A stretch of DNA of 64,000 nucleotides from Ceraceosorus guamensis (GCF_003144195.1 NW_020290065.1:23882-87881); one strand, 5' to 3'; counted from the first letter of the stretch, positions 33,685-46,367 are shown. Numbers and translations are program-made. Notes: generated by a model from the sequence alone, not told the origin.

Positions 33685-36611
33685 ATGCCAGAGTACATCT
33701 CTCCTGGTGCCGGTGCCGGTGCCAGCGCCAGCGCCAATGATGCAGCGCTGCCAAGCGACGGGCTGGTCGGTGCAGATCAGATGCAAGCTGCAACGCAAGG
33801 GCAAAGCGCAATCACTTTGGGCAAGACGGTGCTCATCGACAATTACGATTCCTTCACCTACAACGTCGTCGAGGTGAGTCGAGCGATGATGGCGATGACG
33901 TGGCATGACAGATGCGAAACAGAAGCCTAAATTTCTCCCTCGCCCGCCCCATCGTCCGCCGCCGCCGCCGCCCCTTCTATTCTTTTTGATTCGCATTGCC
34001 TTGCACGGCTCAGTTCTTGTCGGAGCTGGGTGCGGATCTGATCGTGTACCGCAACGACAAGGTGACGCTGGAAGAGATCGAAGCTGTTCAGCCTGTCAAT
34101 ATCGTCATCTCGCCAGGACCCGGTCATCCGCTGCACGACTCTGGCATCTCCATCCCTCTGATCAAGCACTTTGCAGGTCGGATACCCATACTGGGCGTGT
34201 GCATGGGTCTGCAATGCATCTACTCTGCCTACACCGGTGTCGTGGAGTTCGCTGGCGAGATCCTGCACGGAAAGACCAGCGCAGTGGCGCACGATGGGCG
34301 CGGATTGTATGCCGGTCTGTCGCCTGCCGCAGTGGTCGGCACGCGCTACCACAGCCTGGCAGCTCAGCTCACAAGTCTTCCGCGAGAATTGGTGGTGACG
34401 AGCAAGACGGAGAGCGGGGTGGTGATGGGCATCAGGCATACCAGGCACACCATCGAAGCGGTGCAATACCACCCAGAGAGCATTCTCAGTCGAGGTGGAA
34501 AGGAAATGTTTGCCAACTTTTTGAGACTCAGAGGAGGCGCTTGGGCAGAGAATCCACAGGCAGGAATCGACGAGGCGGCCATTGCTCAAGCTGAAGCCAC
34601 AAAGGAACCGATCATGGCCATGACTCAAGCTGGGGCTCCTGCTCCCGGTGCTGCTGCTGCTGCTACCGCTACCGCTGCTTCTGCCGCAGCTGTGGCCGCC
34701 GCTGCGGCTAATGGCAATCGCGGAAACCCTACAGCTCAGAACGGGTCTTCATCGAATCACAGTGCAAACGGAGCAGTGGGCACAATCTTGGAGCGCATCC
34801 ACGTCCAGAGGCTCAAGGACATTGAAGCTGCAAAGCAAGTGCCTGGACAATCGCCAAGGGATCTAGCGACCAACATCGACATGCACCTCGCACCTCCTCT
34901 GATCGACTTTGTTGCTCGGCTGACTGCGAACGCTAGTCGAGGATTGCCAGGAGTCATGGCGGAGATGAAGCGGGCTAGTCCGAGCAAGGGAGACATCGAT
35001 CCGCATGCGCACGCGGGGGCTCAGGCAATGGCGTACGCCAGAGGAGGCGCAAACGTCATCAGCGTCTTGACAGAGCCCAAGTGGTTCAAGGGAACGCTCA
35101 ACGACCTCACTTTGGCGCGCAAATCCGTAGACGGAATGCTCGACCGACCAGCCATCCTTCGCAAAGACTTCATCGTGGACATTTATCAGGTCTTGGAGGC
35201 TCGCGCCGCTGGTGCGGATACCCTGCTGCTCATCGTCGCCATGCTGACGGATGCGCAACTGAGAACACTGTACGACGCGAGCACGAGCCTAGGCATGGAG
35301 CCGTTGGTGGAGGTGAACAATCCCGAAGAGATGCTTCGAGCCATCAAGCTGGGAGCCAAATTGATTGGCGTCAACAATCGGAACCTGCACGACTTTAATG
35401 TGGATATGGGTACCACCAGCAGATTGGCGGAAAAGGCTAGAGAAGCTGGCGTGGTGCTTTGCGCACTCAGCGGCATTACCGGAAGGGGCGATGTGGAGAA
35501 GTACCTCAAGGAAGGGGTCGGCGCGGTGCTTGTTGGTGAAGCGCTGATGCGAGCCACCGATAAGAGGGCTTTCATACACGATCTTCTTGGTCTGCCTGAT
35601 TCGGCTGCTTCTACACAGCTAGCGTCAGAAGCTCCTGCAGGCCCTTCGAGCGGCATCTCGGCCTTTGGGGCAGGCGTTCAAAACGCATCAGCAAGCGCTT
35701 CTGCCCCGCTTGTCAAGATTTGCGGCTTGCAGACCGTCGATGCTGCCGTCACTGCCACGCTCGCAGGGGCAGACATGCTGGGCATGATTCTAGCACCTGG
35801 AACCAAGCGGACCGTGCCATTAGCACAGGCGTCGGAGATCATCAACGTCGTCAGATCCCTGCGAGGAGGTCAAGAGTCTGTGAGGAGCGCCGTGTCTAGT
35901 CTGACGGCAAAGCAGGCCTTGAGCGACGCTCAAGCCCAAGCTGCGGGCTCTGGCGCTGTCGGATCTGACGCTCTGACTGCTGCGATGACGCACGTGGCGG
36001 GACAGGACTGGTTCGAGTACCAAGCAGATCTCATTCGCTCTCATCCGCACAAGCCTCTGATTGCGGGTGTATTCAGAGATCAGCCGCTGAGCGAGGTGGT
36101 TCAGACAGCCACGGCTCTCAAATTGGACGTCGTACAGCTGCACGGAAGAGTGGAAGAGGTGGAGTGGAGCAAATACCTGCCCGGGGTGATTGTCATTCGG
36201 GTGTTTCACGTCGGACCCAATGACGGGCCGGGATCTTCGAGTCTTCGAGAAGCAAACCGACCTGGCTACCATCACATTTCTGCCCTGGACACGGCGGGCA
36301 CAGCATCCAGTTCCAGCGGTGGAAATGGCGGAACAGGCCAAACTTTTGATTGGGCCGTCGCGAACAGGTTCGCGAGATCCGATGCTGCGACTGCTCGAGT
36401 ACCCGGCGCAAAAGCCAGAGTACAACCGCTCATCCTTGCCGGAGGACTCTCTGCGGAGAATGTGGCGATGGCGGCCAAAGCTGTGGGAGAGGGTGCTCTG
36501 CTCGCTTTGGACACTAGCTCGGGCGTCGAGACGGATGGTAGAAAGGATGCGGCCAAGATTCAGGCATTCTGCAAAGCTGCAAAGGAAGCCTTTCTTACTT
36601 CTTCTACATGA
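33685..36611 (+). CDS. TRP1: Trifunctional tryptophan enzyme: anthranilate synthase glutaminase / IGP synthase / PRA isomerase
   Basis: Carries three non-successive tryptophan-pathway activities on one chain, the standard fungal fusion. Exons 33685-33873 and 34014-36611 with a GTGAGT intron; 928 aa. GATase domain about 47-260: LIDNYDSFTYNVVE continues into FLSELGADL after the intron; nucleophile GVCMGLQ (Cys about 126); YHPES (His about 216, Glu about 218). An Ala/Asn/Ser-rich linker spans about 265-315. IGPS about 320-590: VMAEMKRASPSKG, RGGANVISVLTEPKWFKG, ILRKDFIVDIYQV, VGVNNRNLHDF-like IGVNNRNLHDF and GVGAVLVGEALMR. PRAI about 629-928: VKICGLQTVDAA, ADMLGMILAPGTKRTV, DVVQLHG and LAGGLSAENV. 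An upstream in-frame extension lacks an ATG, so 33685 is the start. Confidence 0.97.
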
Positions 36612-37484
36612 TCCAGTCACTTTCGTAATGTTTAATGTGCTCCCTTGCGGACCTGTTCCATTTCCCCCCTTCACCTTTGATGTGATTGCGGGGCTGCTGC
36701 AATCCCCTTCGCGCAGTCTCTAGCCCCGCTAAAAGTTGGCCTTTGCACATGGTTCTCGGGATTTCAGTGCTGTCGTGTCGTGCCGATCGATGATCCCGAA
36801 TCGAGGCGTCCGCGGGTTGCACAGGCTGCCTTCACGCAACCCTAATTGTCGATAGCGCCGCTTCTTCCCCGTGCTCTTGAGGTGACACATGCTCACTTTT
36901 CTATCTTGATCATGCCTTGGACGAAATATGTTCACCTGATTGATTAAGCACACGTCGGAGCGCACAATGGTACAGTCGTGCGTCGTGAGCCGAGCTGTCC
37001 AGACGCTGTGGAGGGAGTTGACGCTGGCTACTCCCCCGGCGGACTGCTCGCCGGCTCGCCGCGGCCTTACTCTCGATGAGCGTTGGAATTGATGCGCATC
37101 GAGCATTGCATGCATGTGCAATGGGCATACCAAGTACGCAGCAGCTCTCACTGCTGCGATTTTGCACGCCCGCGACGTTCGACTTTGACCCGAATTGCGC
37201 GGGCGAAAATGCTGCAGCTGAATGGGGGCAAGAAAGTTGGGGGAATGCGTCGTTGGACCCCGGCTGTGAGGGGGGGGAGTTTCGAGCTTGTACAACGTTG
37301 GTCGCACGGGGCAATTGTGAGTTTTTGTTCTCCCTCCCGGCCGCCTCACAACTTGCGCCCACATGATTCTTTCTTTCCAGGCTACCATAGCGCCAGACTT
37401 GGAGAAGAGAAGCAGTGCTGTAGCGCCGCGAGAAGCGCATCTACAGTCGAAAGGGAACGCAAGGGGACTGGGAGAATCGTAAAG
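36612..37484. other. Spacer between TRP1 and the flavin oxidase gene
   Basis: No gene is supported. An open frame upstream of the oxidase start (from 37083) is continuous with it but shows no family similarity and is taken as leader sequence. Small GC-rich words only. Confidence 0.4.
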
Positions 37485-39118
37485 ATGCACGCTGTGGCGA
37501 GTCGAGCCGGCGATGAGGAAGAGGTGGTGGTGCACGGGCACATCGTCATCGGATCAGGCGTCTTTGGATCATCCACTGCGCTCGCACTCTCGCGTCTAGG
37601 TCATAGCGTGACAGTGCTGGATCGCTCAGCATCCGGCTACTGCGCTCCCGATGCCGCATCCAACGATCTCAACAAGATAGTCCGAGCGGATTACAAGGAC
37701 GAACATTATGCTCGATTAGCCAAGATGGCCATCGAACTTTGGAGAAGAGACGATGGGCTGAGCCAGTGCTACCATGAAGTGGGATTGCTGCTTCACTCGG
37801 GAGAGTCGAATCCTCATGGAGAAGCGTATGTCAAAAGGGGATTGTCGACTGCCTTGAAGGATGCGCATCGAGAGGAGGGGCCGAGCAGCTCTTCTCAGCG
37901 CGCCGATCGATCCAGCGCGACCCTCGAGTCGGGCAAGACGACGGGAAGCATCGGCACGTCCATGCCTGCGCCTCTGCCTCGCCTCGCTTACGAGCTCACC
38001 TCTGACGAGCAGACCAGCAGCGTGTTTCCCGCTGATTTGGAGCTGGGCGTTGGCCTAAAGGGCATCGGCAAGACGCAGCAAGCCTACATCAATCCGCGCG
38101 CAGGCTGGGCCGAAGCGCAAAAAGCCACCAACATCGTGCTCGATCAAGCTAAAGAGCTGGGTGTGCGCGTGCTGAGCAATGCCAATGTCGTCGAGCTTCT
38201 GCACGACGACCAATTCCGCTTCTACGGAGCCCGATTGCAAGATGGTAGGATTGTTCGAACGAGCGATCGCAGCGCTCACGTCATTTGCTGCGTTGGGAGC
38301 TGGAGCACAAAATTCTTGCGCTCTGCTTTGCCCCAAAAGATTCAACGACCGCCAAGCACCTCTTCAGCTCAGTGCGTCTTGCTTCTTCGCGTCGAGAATG
38401 CGCAGTTGAGACGCCGGATGAAGGACATTCCCGTAGTGATCAATTTCGACACTGGCTTTTACGCTTTCGAACCCAACGAGGAGGGGCTCTTGAAGTGCGC
38501 CATACATGGGGAGGGTTATGCGTACCCCGAGCCTCCTTGCGCTCCTCAATCATCCTATCCCAATTTTGCGCAAGGGCAAAGCGGCGCGGGCGCGGATGAC
38601 TCTCCCTCCTCCTCAGAGCGGCGCGCCTCCAACACATTCGTTCCCGCGGACAAGCAGGAGAAGATGCTCGAGGAGCTGTACGGCCTCTATCCAGAGCTGG
38701 CAGATCAAGGGAATGCGCAAGTGGTGGAGAGCAGGATATGCTGGTACAGCGATTCGGTGGATGAAGAGTGGTTGATAGATCACGTTCCAGGCACGCGCGG
38801 CCTAGTCGTCTGCTGCGCAGACAGCGGACACGCCTTCAAGGTGAGCAGCGAAAAGCGTGTTCGCAGCAACGTTTGCCCATGGCCCGCAGCTGGACGCACC
38901 TCTCGCAACTCGCTGACAAACGGCGTGCTTCGCGACCTTCTCCCCTCCTTCGGGACACGCTACAGTTCTTGCCCTTGCTCGGCTCGCTCGTGACCTCCCG
39001 CATGCAGCTGACCGACAAGCCGCTCACTCCTCATCAATCCAAAGTCTGGTCATTCGCCCATCACCTGCAAGCTGCAGCTGCTCATCGCACAGAGCTCAAC
39101 ATCAGGGGTCAGATTTGA
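37485..39118 (+). CDS. FAD-dependent sarcosine/fructosyl-amine oxidase-like enzyme
   Basis: DAO-superfamily oxidase that probably oxidises an N-substituted amino acid with O2, giving H2O2 (family knowledge; substrate unknown). Exons 37485-38840 and 38966-39118; about 502 aa. The Rossmann dinucleotide site is IVIGSGVFGSSTALAL near residues 18-33, followed by VTVLDR. SNDLNKIVRADYKDEHYARLA is typical of the MSOX/amadoriase group. YINPRAGWAEAQKA, CCVGSWSTKFL, NFDTGFYAFEPNEEG, CWYSDSVDEEWLIDH and VVCCADSGHAFKFLPLLG (spanning the intron; the Cys that could hold covalent FAD in MSOX is not assured here) complete the fold. Low-complexity inserts at about 130-165 and 360-385. The C-terminus is not a clear SKL peroxisomal signal (ends RGQI). 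Start chosen at 37485 because it lies just before the FAD motif. Confidence 0.85.
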
Positions 39119-39348
39119 GCTCCCAAAAGTCACTTTGCTGAGCCGAAAAAAAAAAGTTTTCGCACCGCGTGCTGTATCTCTATGAGCATATGCGTAATCA
39201 GAGCTAGACGTGCGCGCCGCATTGGAGACAAAGGAAAGAGTGTGTCTACTGTATTGCATTATCAGTGTATACGTGACGTGTACGAGCGCATGATCCCCAG
39301 CTCCTCCCCTCCTTTCTCCGTTTCTTTCGCACACGACCATATCCTTCT

Positions 39349-41582
39349 TCAAGCGAGACTTCCAAAAGGATCATAAGGCGGGTACACGATGGTCTCCTCA
39401 TTGACGCCCGCGTCGAAGAGCTGCCACAAGGCGGCGGGCATATCCTGCTTGCGGACGACGACTTGGAAGACGTACTGGTCGAACCACGCATCAGACATGA
39501 TCATGTATCTGAGGGCGCGCGCGCGCGCGCGCGTACGGCGGGATCGCATTAGTCTGGCGTGCTCGGCTGCTCTGATGAAAAGTGCATACAGGCACTCACC
39601 CTTTTTGACCAGCCGTCTCGCTCCAGCTGTTCTCCACTCTGTACCGCGTCGGCTTGCCATCTGCGTCGACCTGGACGCCAGTGATGACCATCGCGTGCGT
39701 CATGAGGCTCTCTCCCATTTGCAGCCTCTCCGCCTTGCTCAAGTTGAGGGAAATATCGAATGCCTCTTCCACTCCAGTTTGGTACAACGAGGGGCACATG
39801 ACACCGCTCGCCGTGTGCGAGAATTGGCCGACATCGCAGCCAAAGAAGACGGCTTGGTTGGAGCGAAGGGACTTGATCACGCTCTCTGTGATCCCGAGAA
39901 GAGCACCAGTGTTCAGTAGGCTGACTTGCAATTGTGGCATTGGGCAAAAAGTACTTGGTTGGATGCGCCACTCACCTTTCATGACTTGGCTGCTCGTGTT
40001 GACGTAGCTAACGGGACGCGCGCCCCACACATTCTGCAGTCTATCGATGGTGATGAGCTACAAAAGATTCAGGGAAGGAAGGGAGGTAGTGAAGGGTTGG
40101 GATAGATCAGCTCGCGCTGACGCACACCGCTCGTCAAAGCACGCAAAGCTGACCTTCTGCTCCTCTGCTCTCGGATCATTGACCAAGCTGCAAGCATTGT
40201 CCAGATCGAATCTCTTCTTCAAGCTCTGCAGAAAGCTCTTGGGCGTGAAACGTCTCTCCTGATACTTGCCCTTGGAATCATAATATTGCCATGTAAACTC
40301 TTGCTCCGGACTAGGAGGTGCAGCTCCATTCGCAATCGTCAGTATCTCGAAAATCTTCTTCATCTGCCTCTCCTTTGTGAGCCTGACTTGCTGGACGATG
40401 CTGTGTTCCGACGCAGGTGACAGGCTGCGCGCTCCACCTTCTTGGGATCGCAGCTGAGAGATGAGACTGCGCAGCTCGAGAGCGAATTGCCGCAGCTGAA
40501 AAGTGACCAACCAATTGATCTTGTCGCTGTTGCTGCTGTTGAAGGACTCTGGAAAGATGACCTGAGGCACAATACCGTATACGCGCAAAAGATTCACCAC
40601 CATGTCCCATTGGCCTCCATCGTTGACCGGGTCGCCCTTGAGGTATCCGTACAGACGACTGTCCAGCGCTTCGGATGCGAGGTCAATCGTGTTCTCCAAC
40701 TGGGTATGAACCAGACGCAAGAAACAACAGCAAGGCTGTTCAGCTTTGCACGCAGACCGCATCGACTCGTTCGTTCCGACTCACAAACGTGTTGGCCTTT
40801 TCCAACTTGTCGTAAAAGTGCAGGTAACTCTGCGAAAGCTCCAAAGCGGGCACATCGTACTCTTTCATGGCGTGCACGCGGAGCAGGTTGAGCGTAGCAA
40901 ACAGCCAGCAGCGTCCAGACGATCTGGTGCGGTGCGGTGGGGCAGGATGGCACTGGGTGATCAGGCATTGCGCGTGCGATGGGCTTGCCAAGCGCGTGAC
41001 TTTCTCCATCCCTGCTTCGCATGCACTCACTTTTGGTTGCACACGGGCGTGCCCTCCACTATGAGGAATGATCAGGCGAGGGGAAGGGGGGGGGGGGAAG
41101 GGAGAAGGCAGTACCCTCCGAGTCAGTCACCAAGCAGAGGTGCGAATACATGCCACTCCGTTTCGCCACTCACGATCCACTTTGACGTTGAATACGTGGT
41201 TGCCCATCTCGATTTCCGTCCTTCTGTCTCTAAGAGCCAGCGCTAGCTGTTCATTGTGCAGCGTCCTTGCAGCCAACTTGGCCGATGTGGTCTTGAGCGC
41301 CGTGTCGGACCAATACTGCAGCAGTGTAGGGGTGATGTTGCTGCTGGCCTTGCCTGCATCCCGAGCGCTTTCTTGCTGCGGCGCCGCTGCCGTGTGCGCA
41401 ACAAGACGAGAAGCTTGGATCTTGTAGGATCTGTCCGTCGAGTGATGCAAGTTCAACGAAGCGTCTGGACGAGCACTTGCGCGACCACTTCGACCCAATT
41501 GACGCTCCAAGGATTGCGTTGCTGCGCTCTTCTCGCTCATCTCACCCGAAGCGGGCAGAGGCTTGGAGGCGGAGGAACCCAT
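39349..41582 (-). CDS. BLH1: Bleomycin hydrolase-type cysteine aminopeptidase (peptidase C1B)
   Basis: Cytosolic papain-fold aminopeptidase forming hexameric barrels; hydrolyses homocysteine thiolactone and peptides (family knowledge). Seven exons on the minus strand: 41582-41174, 41058-41031, 40923-40785, 40699-40154, 40057-39976, 39885-39600, 39508-39349; 1650 nt, 549 aa. The second exon is only 28 nt. Catalytic Cys about 151 in NQKSSGRCWLFA (built across two introns), His about 465 in MTHAMVITGV, Asn about 487 in VENSWSE. Other family blocks: DPVNDGGQWDMVVNLLRVYGIVP, AVFFGCDVGQF and ETIVYPPYDPFGSLA. The last differs slightly from the usual Blh C-terminal end that serves as the self-compartmentalising arm. 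The N-terminus MGSSASK fits an N-myristoylation signal. One donor (40153) is GTCAGC rather than GTGAGT. The sixth intron contains a GC dinucleotide run. Confidence 0.94.
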
Positions 41583-41705
41583 GCTGTGCGAGCTTGAAGG
41601 AGGGGACCCGAGAGTGATGTACGTCTGTGGATAAATGGAGGGTGTATGCGCTCTATACGCGCTCTTGAAGCTTCGAGCTTTTGAAGGAGACCGAGGCGAT
41701 TGCTG

Positions 41706-41749
<44 letters not shown>

Positions 41750-42937
41750 GTTATGGATGGGGGTGGACAGGCAAGAGGTGCTGATGGCATACAGCACCCA
41801 ACACTTGTCACGCAACACGTCTGCTGCCAGAGTGACTCGAGGGGTGCCCGACACGTAGGCCTTGGGCTGCAAGCGGATGTAGCATGCAACCACACCATGC
41901 AGCACTCACGCGCTCACGCGCTCATGCCACCCCTTTCCCCCCGTTGTGAGCTGTGGGACCGACTGAGAGGAGACTCGCACATACGTGATACGTGATAGCA
42001 GGCGTAAATAGCATAACGGCATAACAGCACATCGGCCCCATATCATGCAGACACAGACACAGACACAGACATCAGCGACGTGTGATCATGCCACACGTAC
42101 GCATAGACCAGCTTATCGGACCCATCGCGGCGCCCTCCCCCACATCAGCAACAGCTGCAGCATCACGCGCACGGCGTGAGAGCTTTGCCCTCCTCCCTCC
42201 GTTCTTTATCGGAGCGCGCTCATCAGCCCACAAGCTCCTCCTCCCTCTCACGCCATCCACACTCGCCTCGCGACTCTGCACCCGTGACTCACGCTGCCGA
42301 CTACAGTCTGACTTTGACTCACGCATCAGCAACCGGACTCAAGACTACACATGAGCGGCCAATCGCGGGTCAGGCACGCGCATGCATGAGGGGGGGGGGG
42401 CACATGATAGCGAGGAATCTTGAGTGCAAACTCAAGACTGAATGCACACATCATCACGCGACCCTGCATGCCCGCGCGCGCTCGCCTAGTCACGAGTCGC
42501 GAATGCTGATAAGCATCAGAAAAGCTAGGAATGTCCGCGGACGTTTGCGGAGTTGGCGCAATGCCACGTGGGTCTGCAAAGGTCTACACATTCACGTGAT
42601 GTGTTTGACACTTTGCAGGGATGAGCGCTACGTCTGATTTTGACCTGGTGGACCCCCACCGTTCTCGGGATCATGCTGTCTAGACTCACCCCTCACCACT
42701 CGTATCCCACCTGATTAGGCTTCAATGACAGCTTGAAGGACTAGCACAATCTCTCGACGATCACATCTGGCATCAAGCGCTAGCGTACAGATCTTCGGGC
42801 CTCATTCCGCGCCTCTGCTGAACATCCAAGCTGTTTATTGGCGTGCAGACAGGTCCAGCAACGGGCAAAGTAGTCAAGGCCACACTCGTTGCTTGCAAAC
42901 AGCTTCGCTAGGATTGCTCCCTCAAATCCTTGAAGCA
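41583..42937. other. Divergent spacer between BLH1 and the bL21m gene
   Basis: About 1.35 kb. It holds a GA dinucleotide array, an ACAGAC run at about 42046-42072 and a G-run near 42390. Scattered CACGAGTCGCGA/CTCAAGAC words lie at 42280-42510. No gene is supported. Confidence 0.5.
41710..41746. repeat. GA dinucleotide microsatellite, about 18 copies
   Basis: Uninterrupted AG/GA tract in the BLH1 upstream region. Confidence 0.9.
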
Positions 42938-43861
42938 ATGTCTGCATCTCGAGTAGGTTCCTTGTTGCTGCCACGCGCGGGCAGCGCGAGCGCGAGTGCG
43001 AGTGCGAGTGCAAGTGTGAATGCTGGAGCCGTTCGATCTTTCTGCCACTCGCCAAGCGTCGCACGACCAGCATCAGCATCAGCACCAGCCAGCACCGCTT
43101 CCACTTCCAACGCGTCATCCTACGTTCCAGTCTCGCCTTCCAGCTACGCCCTCTCCGCTTCTACAGCAGACGCCTCATCCATCACCTCTACGCGCTCCGC
43201 ACTTTCTTTGCTGCGCACTCAGCCGTCGCACTATGCCGTCCTCTCTCTCGTCGGTCGGACGCTGCTCGTCAGACCAGGTGACATCATCACGCTACCTCGC
43301 CTGCTGGATGTACAGGTAGGAGATGTGATGCGATTGGAGAGGGTGCACGAGCTGGGCAGTCGAGATTTCACGCTTAGGGCTCAAGATCCGCTCAATACGA
43401 GGAGCAGGGGAGAGGCCGTGCTGAGTCGACGAAGCAGACCTTTTGAGGGCTTACAACAAGGCTCGCAAGCCGTGCCGATGGATGCGAACCAGGCTGCCGT
43501 GCCTGCACAAGGAGCGGAATTGTACCCCGGCAACTTGTCCCTCGAAGATATCACAACTCCTACGCTGGGCGCAGGTGCGGACGAGACCAACGTGCACGCG
43601 GCGAATCGTAGCAGATTGGTGCAGTCCAAGACGTCGTGGGCCGCACGCTTGCTTCCAGCTGGACTAGCACACGTCGGAGCGACGCTTTCTCCATCCACGA
43701 TCCAGATCAGGGGCGTAGTGCTGGAACATACAAAGGGCGCATTGGAAAAGATTGTCAAGTTCAAGAAGCGCAAAGGGTACAAGAAGACGGTGCAGCACAA
43801 GCAGACGCTGACGAGGATCAGGGTGGAGGAGTTTAGGTTGGGGGAGGGAGAGGGAGAATGA
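42938..43861 (+). CDS. Mitochondrial ribosomal protein bL21m
   Basis: Large-subunit protein of the mitochondrial ribosome. Single exon, 307 aa. The N-terminal ~80 residues are basic/Ser/Ala-rich with an (SA)n run and no acidic residues at first (MSASRVGSLLLPRAG), fitting a mitochondrial presequence. The conserved L21 body starts near 90: HYAVLSLVGRTLLVRPGDIITLPRL and LDVQVGDVMRLERVHELGSRDFTL. After a long insert (about 150-255) it continues with VVLEHTKGALEKIVKFKKRKGYKKTVQHKQTLTRIRVEEF, which is diagnostic. The insert of about 100 residues between the two conserved halves is unusual for L21 and is typical of fungal mitoribosomal expansion. Start at the first ATG, 42938. Confidence 0.92.
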   Translation: MSASRVGSLLLPRAGSASASASASASVNAGAVRSFCHSPSVARPASASAPASTASTSNASSYVPVSPSSYALSASTADASSITSTRSALSLLRTQPSHYAVLSLVGRTLLVRPGDIITLPRLLDVQVGDVMRLERVHELGSRDFTLRAQDPLNTRSRGEAVLSRRSRPFEGLQQGSQAVPMDANQAAVPAQGAELYPGNLSLEDITTPTLGAGADETNVHAANRSRLVQSKTSWAARLLPAGLAHVGATLSPSTIQIRGVVLEHTKGALEKIVKFKKRKGYKKTVQHKQTLTRIRVEEFRLGEGEGE

Positions 43862-44806
43862 GGGGTGCGGGTGCGAAGTGGCAAAGGGGAGGGAAGATGA
43901 GCGGCGGTGAGCGGGGGCCAGAAATGTGGACGAGGTGCCTACGATGCGGCGGGCAGGACAATGAGACAGCCAGTGCTTTGCTGGTCGAGTAGAGATCACC
44001 CAATGTATGCGCATGTTGCGGCATGATACTTGTACATCTTTGACCCGAGCCGCGCCTGCTGCACGAACTTCTGATGGTGAGTGATGGGGTTCGCGATTGA
44101 AGGGATGTGATGATCAAGAATGTTGGCTGTATGGGTATGCTCGAAGGCAGCGAATGTGGTGCAGCAAAGCTGAGAAGTCACTATTCGAGTCTCGCACGCA
44201 TAGCAGCTGTGCAAGGCTCGAGCTGAAGAAATGGTTGCTTGATGCACGCCGAACAACATCTGATGAGTCTTGAGTGCATGTGATCACGAATCAGAATGTA
44301 GAGGATCAATCATAAAGGGTGTCAAGCTTGTGAATCAAAAATCAAGAATCGAAAATGGAATCCTTGAATTCTTATTCAAGATTAATTCGGATCATCACCA
44401 GCATCATATCATTTGTATGCGCTTCTCGAGCAGGTGCGGGGCGAGAAGCCGTGTACGCGCCCCACTGAGGGAGGCCCTTCACTCGCGCAACTTTTTCTCG
44501 CCCGCCGATGATGTGCGGTATAGCTTGACTGGCTGCTGCTTGCTATTTTGTACATTTGCACAAGCGTGCACGCCCATACAACAGCGCTTGCATGATGATT
44601 CTTGATTCTCAAGACGTCACGTGAATTCATTCAAACAAAATCTTGAATTCCGACTCGCGATTTCTTAATCTCTTCGCGAGTGGGTGGGAGGCACGCACAC
44701 CTTCCTCTGCACCACGATTCGACCTCTTTGCCTGATCCAAGCTCGAGCAATACTCCACTAGTACACGCCTAGTCACGAGCCCCAAGTCTGGCTTTCCGTG
44801 CGCAAC
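43862..44806. other. Spacer between bL21m and RPC37
   Basis: No gene is seen. AT-rich TTGAATTC/ATCAAGAATC words lie at 44330-44390 and 44600-44650. Confidence 0.5.
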
Positions 44807-46221
44807 ATGCCTTCCAAACCGCTGTTCAGAGGTGGAGAGGAGGATGAGTCTATGGACGTGCGTTCCACCTCCCCGGAGCATGCTGGGCAGAGCAGCGGGT
44901 CTCGAGCAAAAGCATCATCGCAGCGCAAAGGTACTCCCATCAGTCGACCCGACAGCAACATCTCTGCTTCCCCAGATCGCGCACTTTCGGAGAGCGAGAT
45001 GAACGTGGGTGAGGGGGCCGCGGCAGACATGCTCCGGCAAGCAGCAGGAGAAGCTTCATCCTCGACATCCGCATCAGCAGCTGCGCCAACATCTCCACCG
45101 AAATCGTCCCTATCATCGCCCAAAAAGTCCGAAGCGTCTCTTCGGCAAGAAGAAGAGTCGCGCGACCCTTCCCTCTTGGCATCTCTGCCCGTCTATCTCT
45201 CCTCTTCCCTTCCCGCATCTTCTCGTCTCTCGCTCTTCCAATACCCCACCTATCCGCGCGGTCAACCTCTGCCAATCCCCGACTCGGCACGCTCAAGGGG
45301 TCTCTCCGAAGCGGCTCGCTGGAGGCCCAAGGCGAATCGCGTCGAGGTGGAGCTGCCGCTAGATCTGCGTCCCGTAGTGTACAACATGGACAAGGGGCAG
45401 AATATGGCGATGGGCGCGGAGCATGGCGGCACGTTTGGAAAGGATTCGAGCGCTGGTAGCTCTGCGATGGGCGATGATCAAAGGCGAGTCAAGGTGAAGA
45501 GGGAAAAGGAAGAGCCTGCGAAGATCAAGAGGTTGGAGAGGACGCGATTAGAGAGCTCCTTGGTGCCCAACCAGACCAAGTACATGGTCGGGGTCATTCG
45601 TGATGGTGCGTGCAAAGCGCATACATGCAAGCCAAACGCTGCAAGTGGTCATCTCGGGCCATTGACTGACACCGCTTTGCCGTCCCTATTCCTAGGCGCT
45701 CTCCATCTCACCCCCCTGGACTCGGTACTTCAGCTGCGCCCCTCGATGCACTATCTAGATGGACTAGATGTGCAAGCCCGCAAAGAAGCCAAAGCCGATC
45801 GAGGCGAGGAGGACGATTCGGGAGGCGAGGGCGGGGGCGGTGCGGCTGGTGCGGCTGGCAAAGGCAACGGTTCCGCAAGCGCGGCTGCGGCGAAGAGAAG
45901 CATCGTCAATGTGACCAGTCGATCGGGAGAGGATACGAAGCAGAACATTATGAGGACTCAGCACGAGGCAGAGGCGGAGAGCTGGATCGAGCTCGCGTGG
46001 AAGACGGAAGAGGTGAGTCGAGGCTAGTAGCACGGTGGTGGGATGTATGCGCTCTCGATGGGACTGACATGAACGCGCCTCCCGCATGTCGCCCTCCAAT
46101 GTAACAGACCAGCGAAGCTCAAAAGGTTTTCGAAAGCCAGCTCTTCGCTTCCACAAAAACGCCATTGCAGTGCACCACGAAGATGAGGGAGTTTTTGCCG
46201 AGCGGTATAGAAGGCGAGTGA
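44807..46221 (+). CDS. RPC37: RNA polymerase III subunit Rpc37/RPC5 (Sin domain)
   Basis: Forms the TFIIF-like Rpc37-Rpc53 subcomplex of Pol III used in open-complex formation and termination (family knowledge). Exons 44807-45605, 45696-46012, 46108-46221; 409 aa. N-terminal ~120 residues are Ser/Glu/Ala-rich and disordered. Then come the Sin/RPC5 motifs LASLPVYLSSSL, LSLFQYPTYPRGQPLP, RWRPKANRVEVELPLD, NQTKYMVGVIRDG joined by splicing to ALHLTPLDSVLQLRPSMHYLD, ESWIELAWKTEE and a short last exon ending MREFLPSGIEGE. The middle intron (90 nt, GTGCGT donor) is a multiple of three without a stop, so retention would add 30 residues. The first ATG in frame is 44807. Confidence 0.88.
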
Positions 46222-46367
46222 GGGGGGAGAAGAGGCGGTAGGGTAATCCAGCACAGCACTAGCCGGACAATCTCAACATGCGCGGCTCGGGCTAGCGCGG
46301 CCTTGGTGTACACTACAAATTGCGAGTGTCAAGATGCGCAGGCACGGCGTTCATTGGGAGCGCCTTT

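Noticed and set aside
33905-34594. 229-codon plus ORF in TRP1
   Set aside because: Overlaps the glutaminase domain out of frame; Arg/Ser/His-rich shadow.
37083-37484. N-terminal extension of the flavin oxidase frame
   Set aside because: In frame but no conservation; the FAD motif begins soon after the ATG at 37485.
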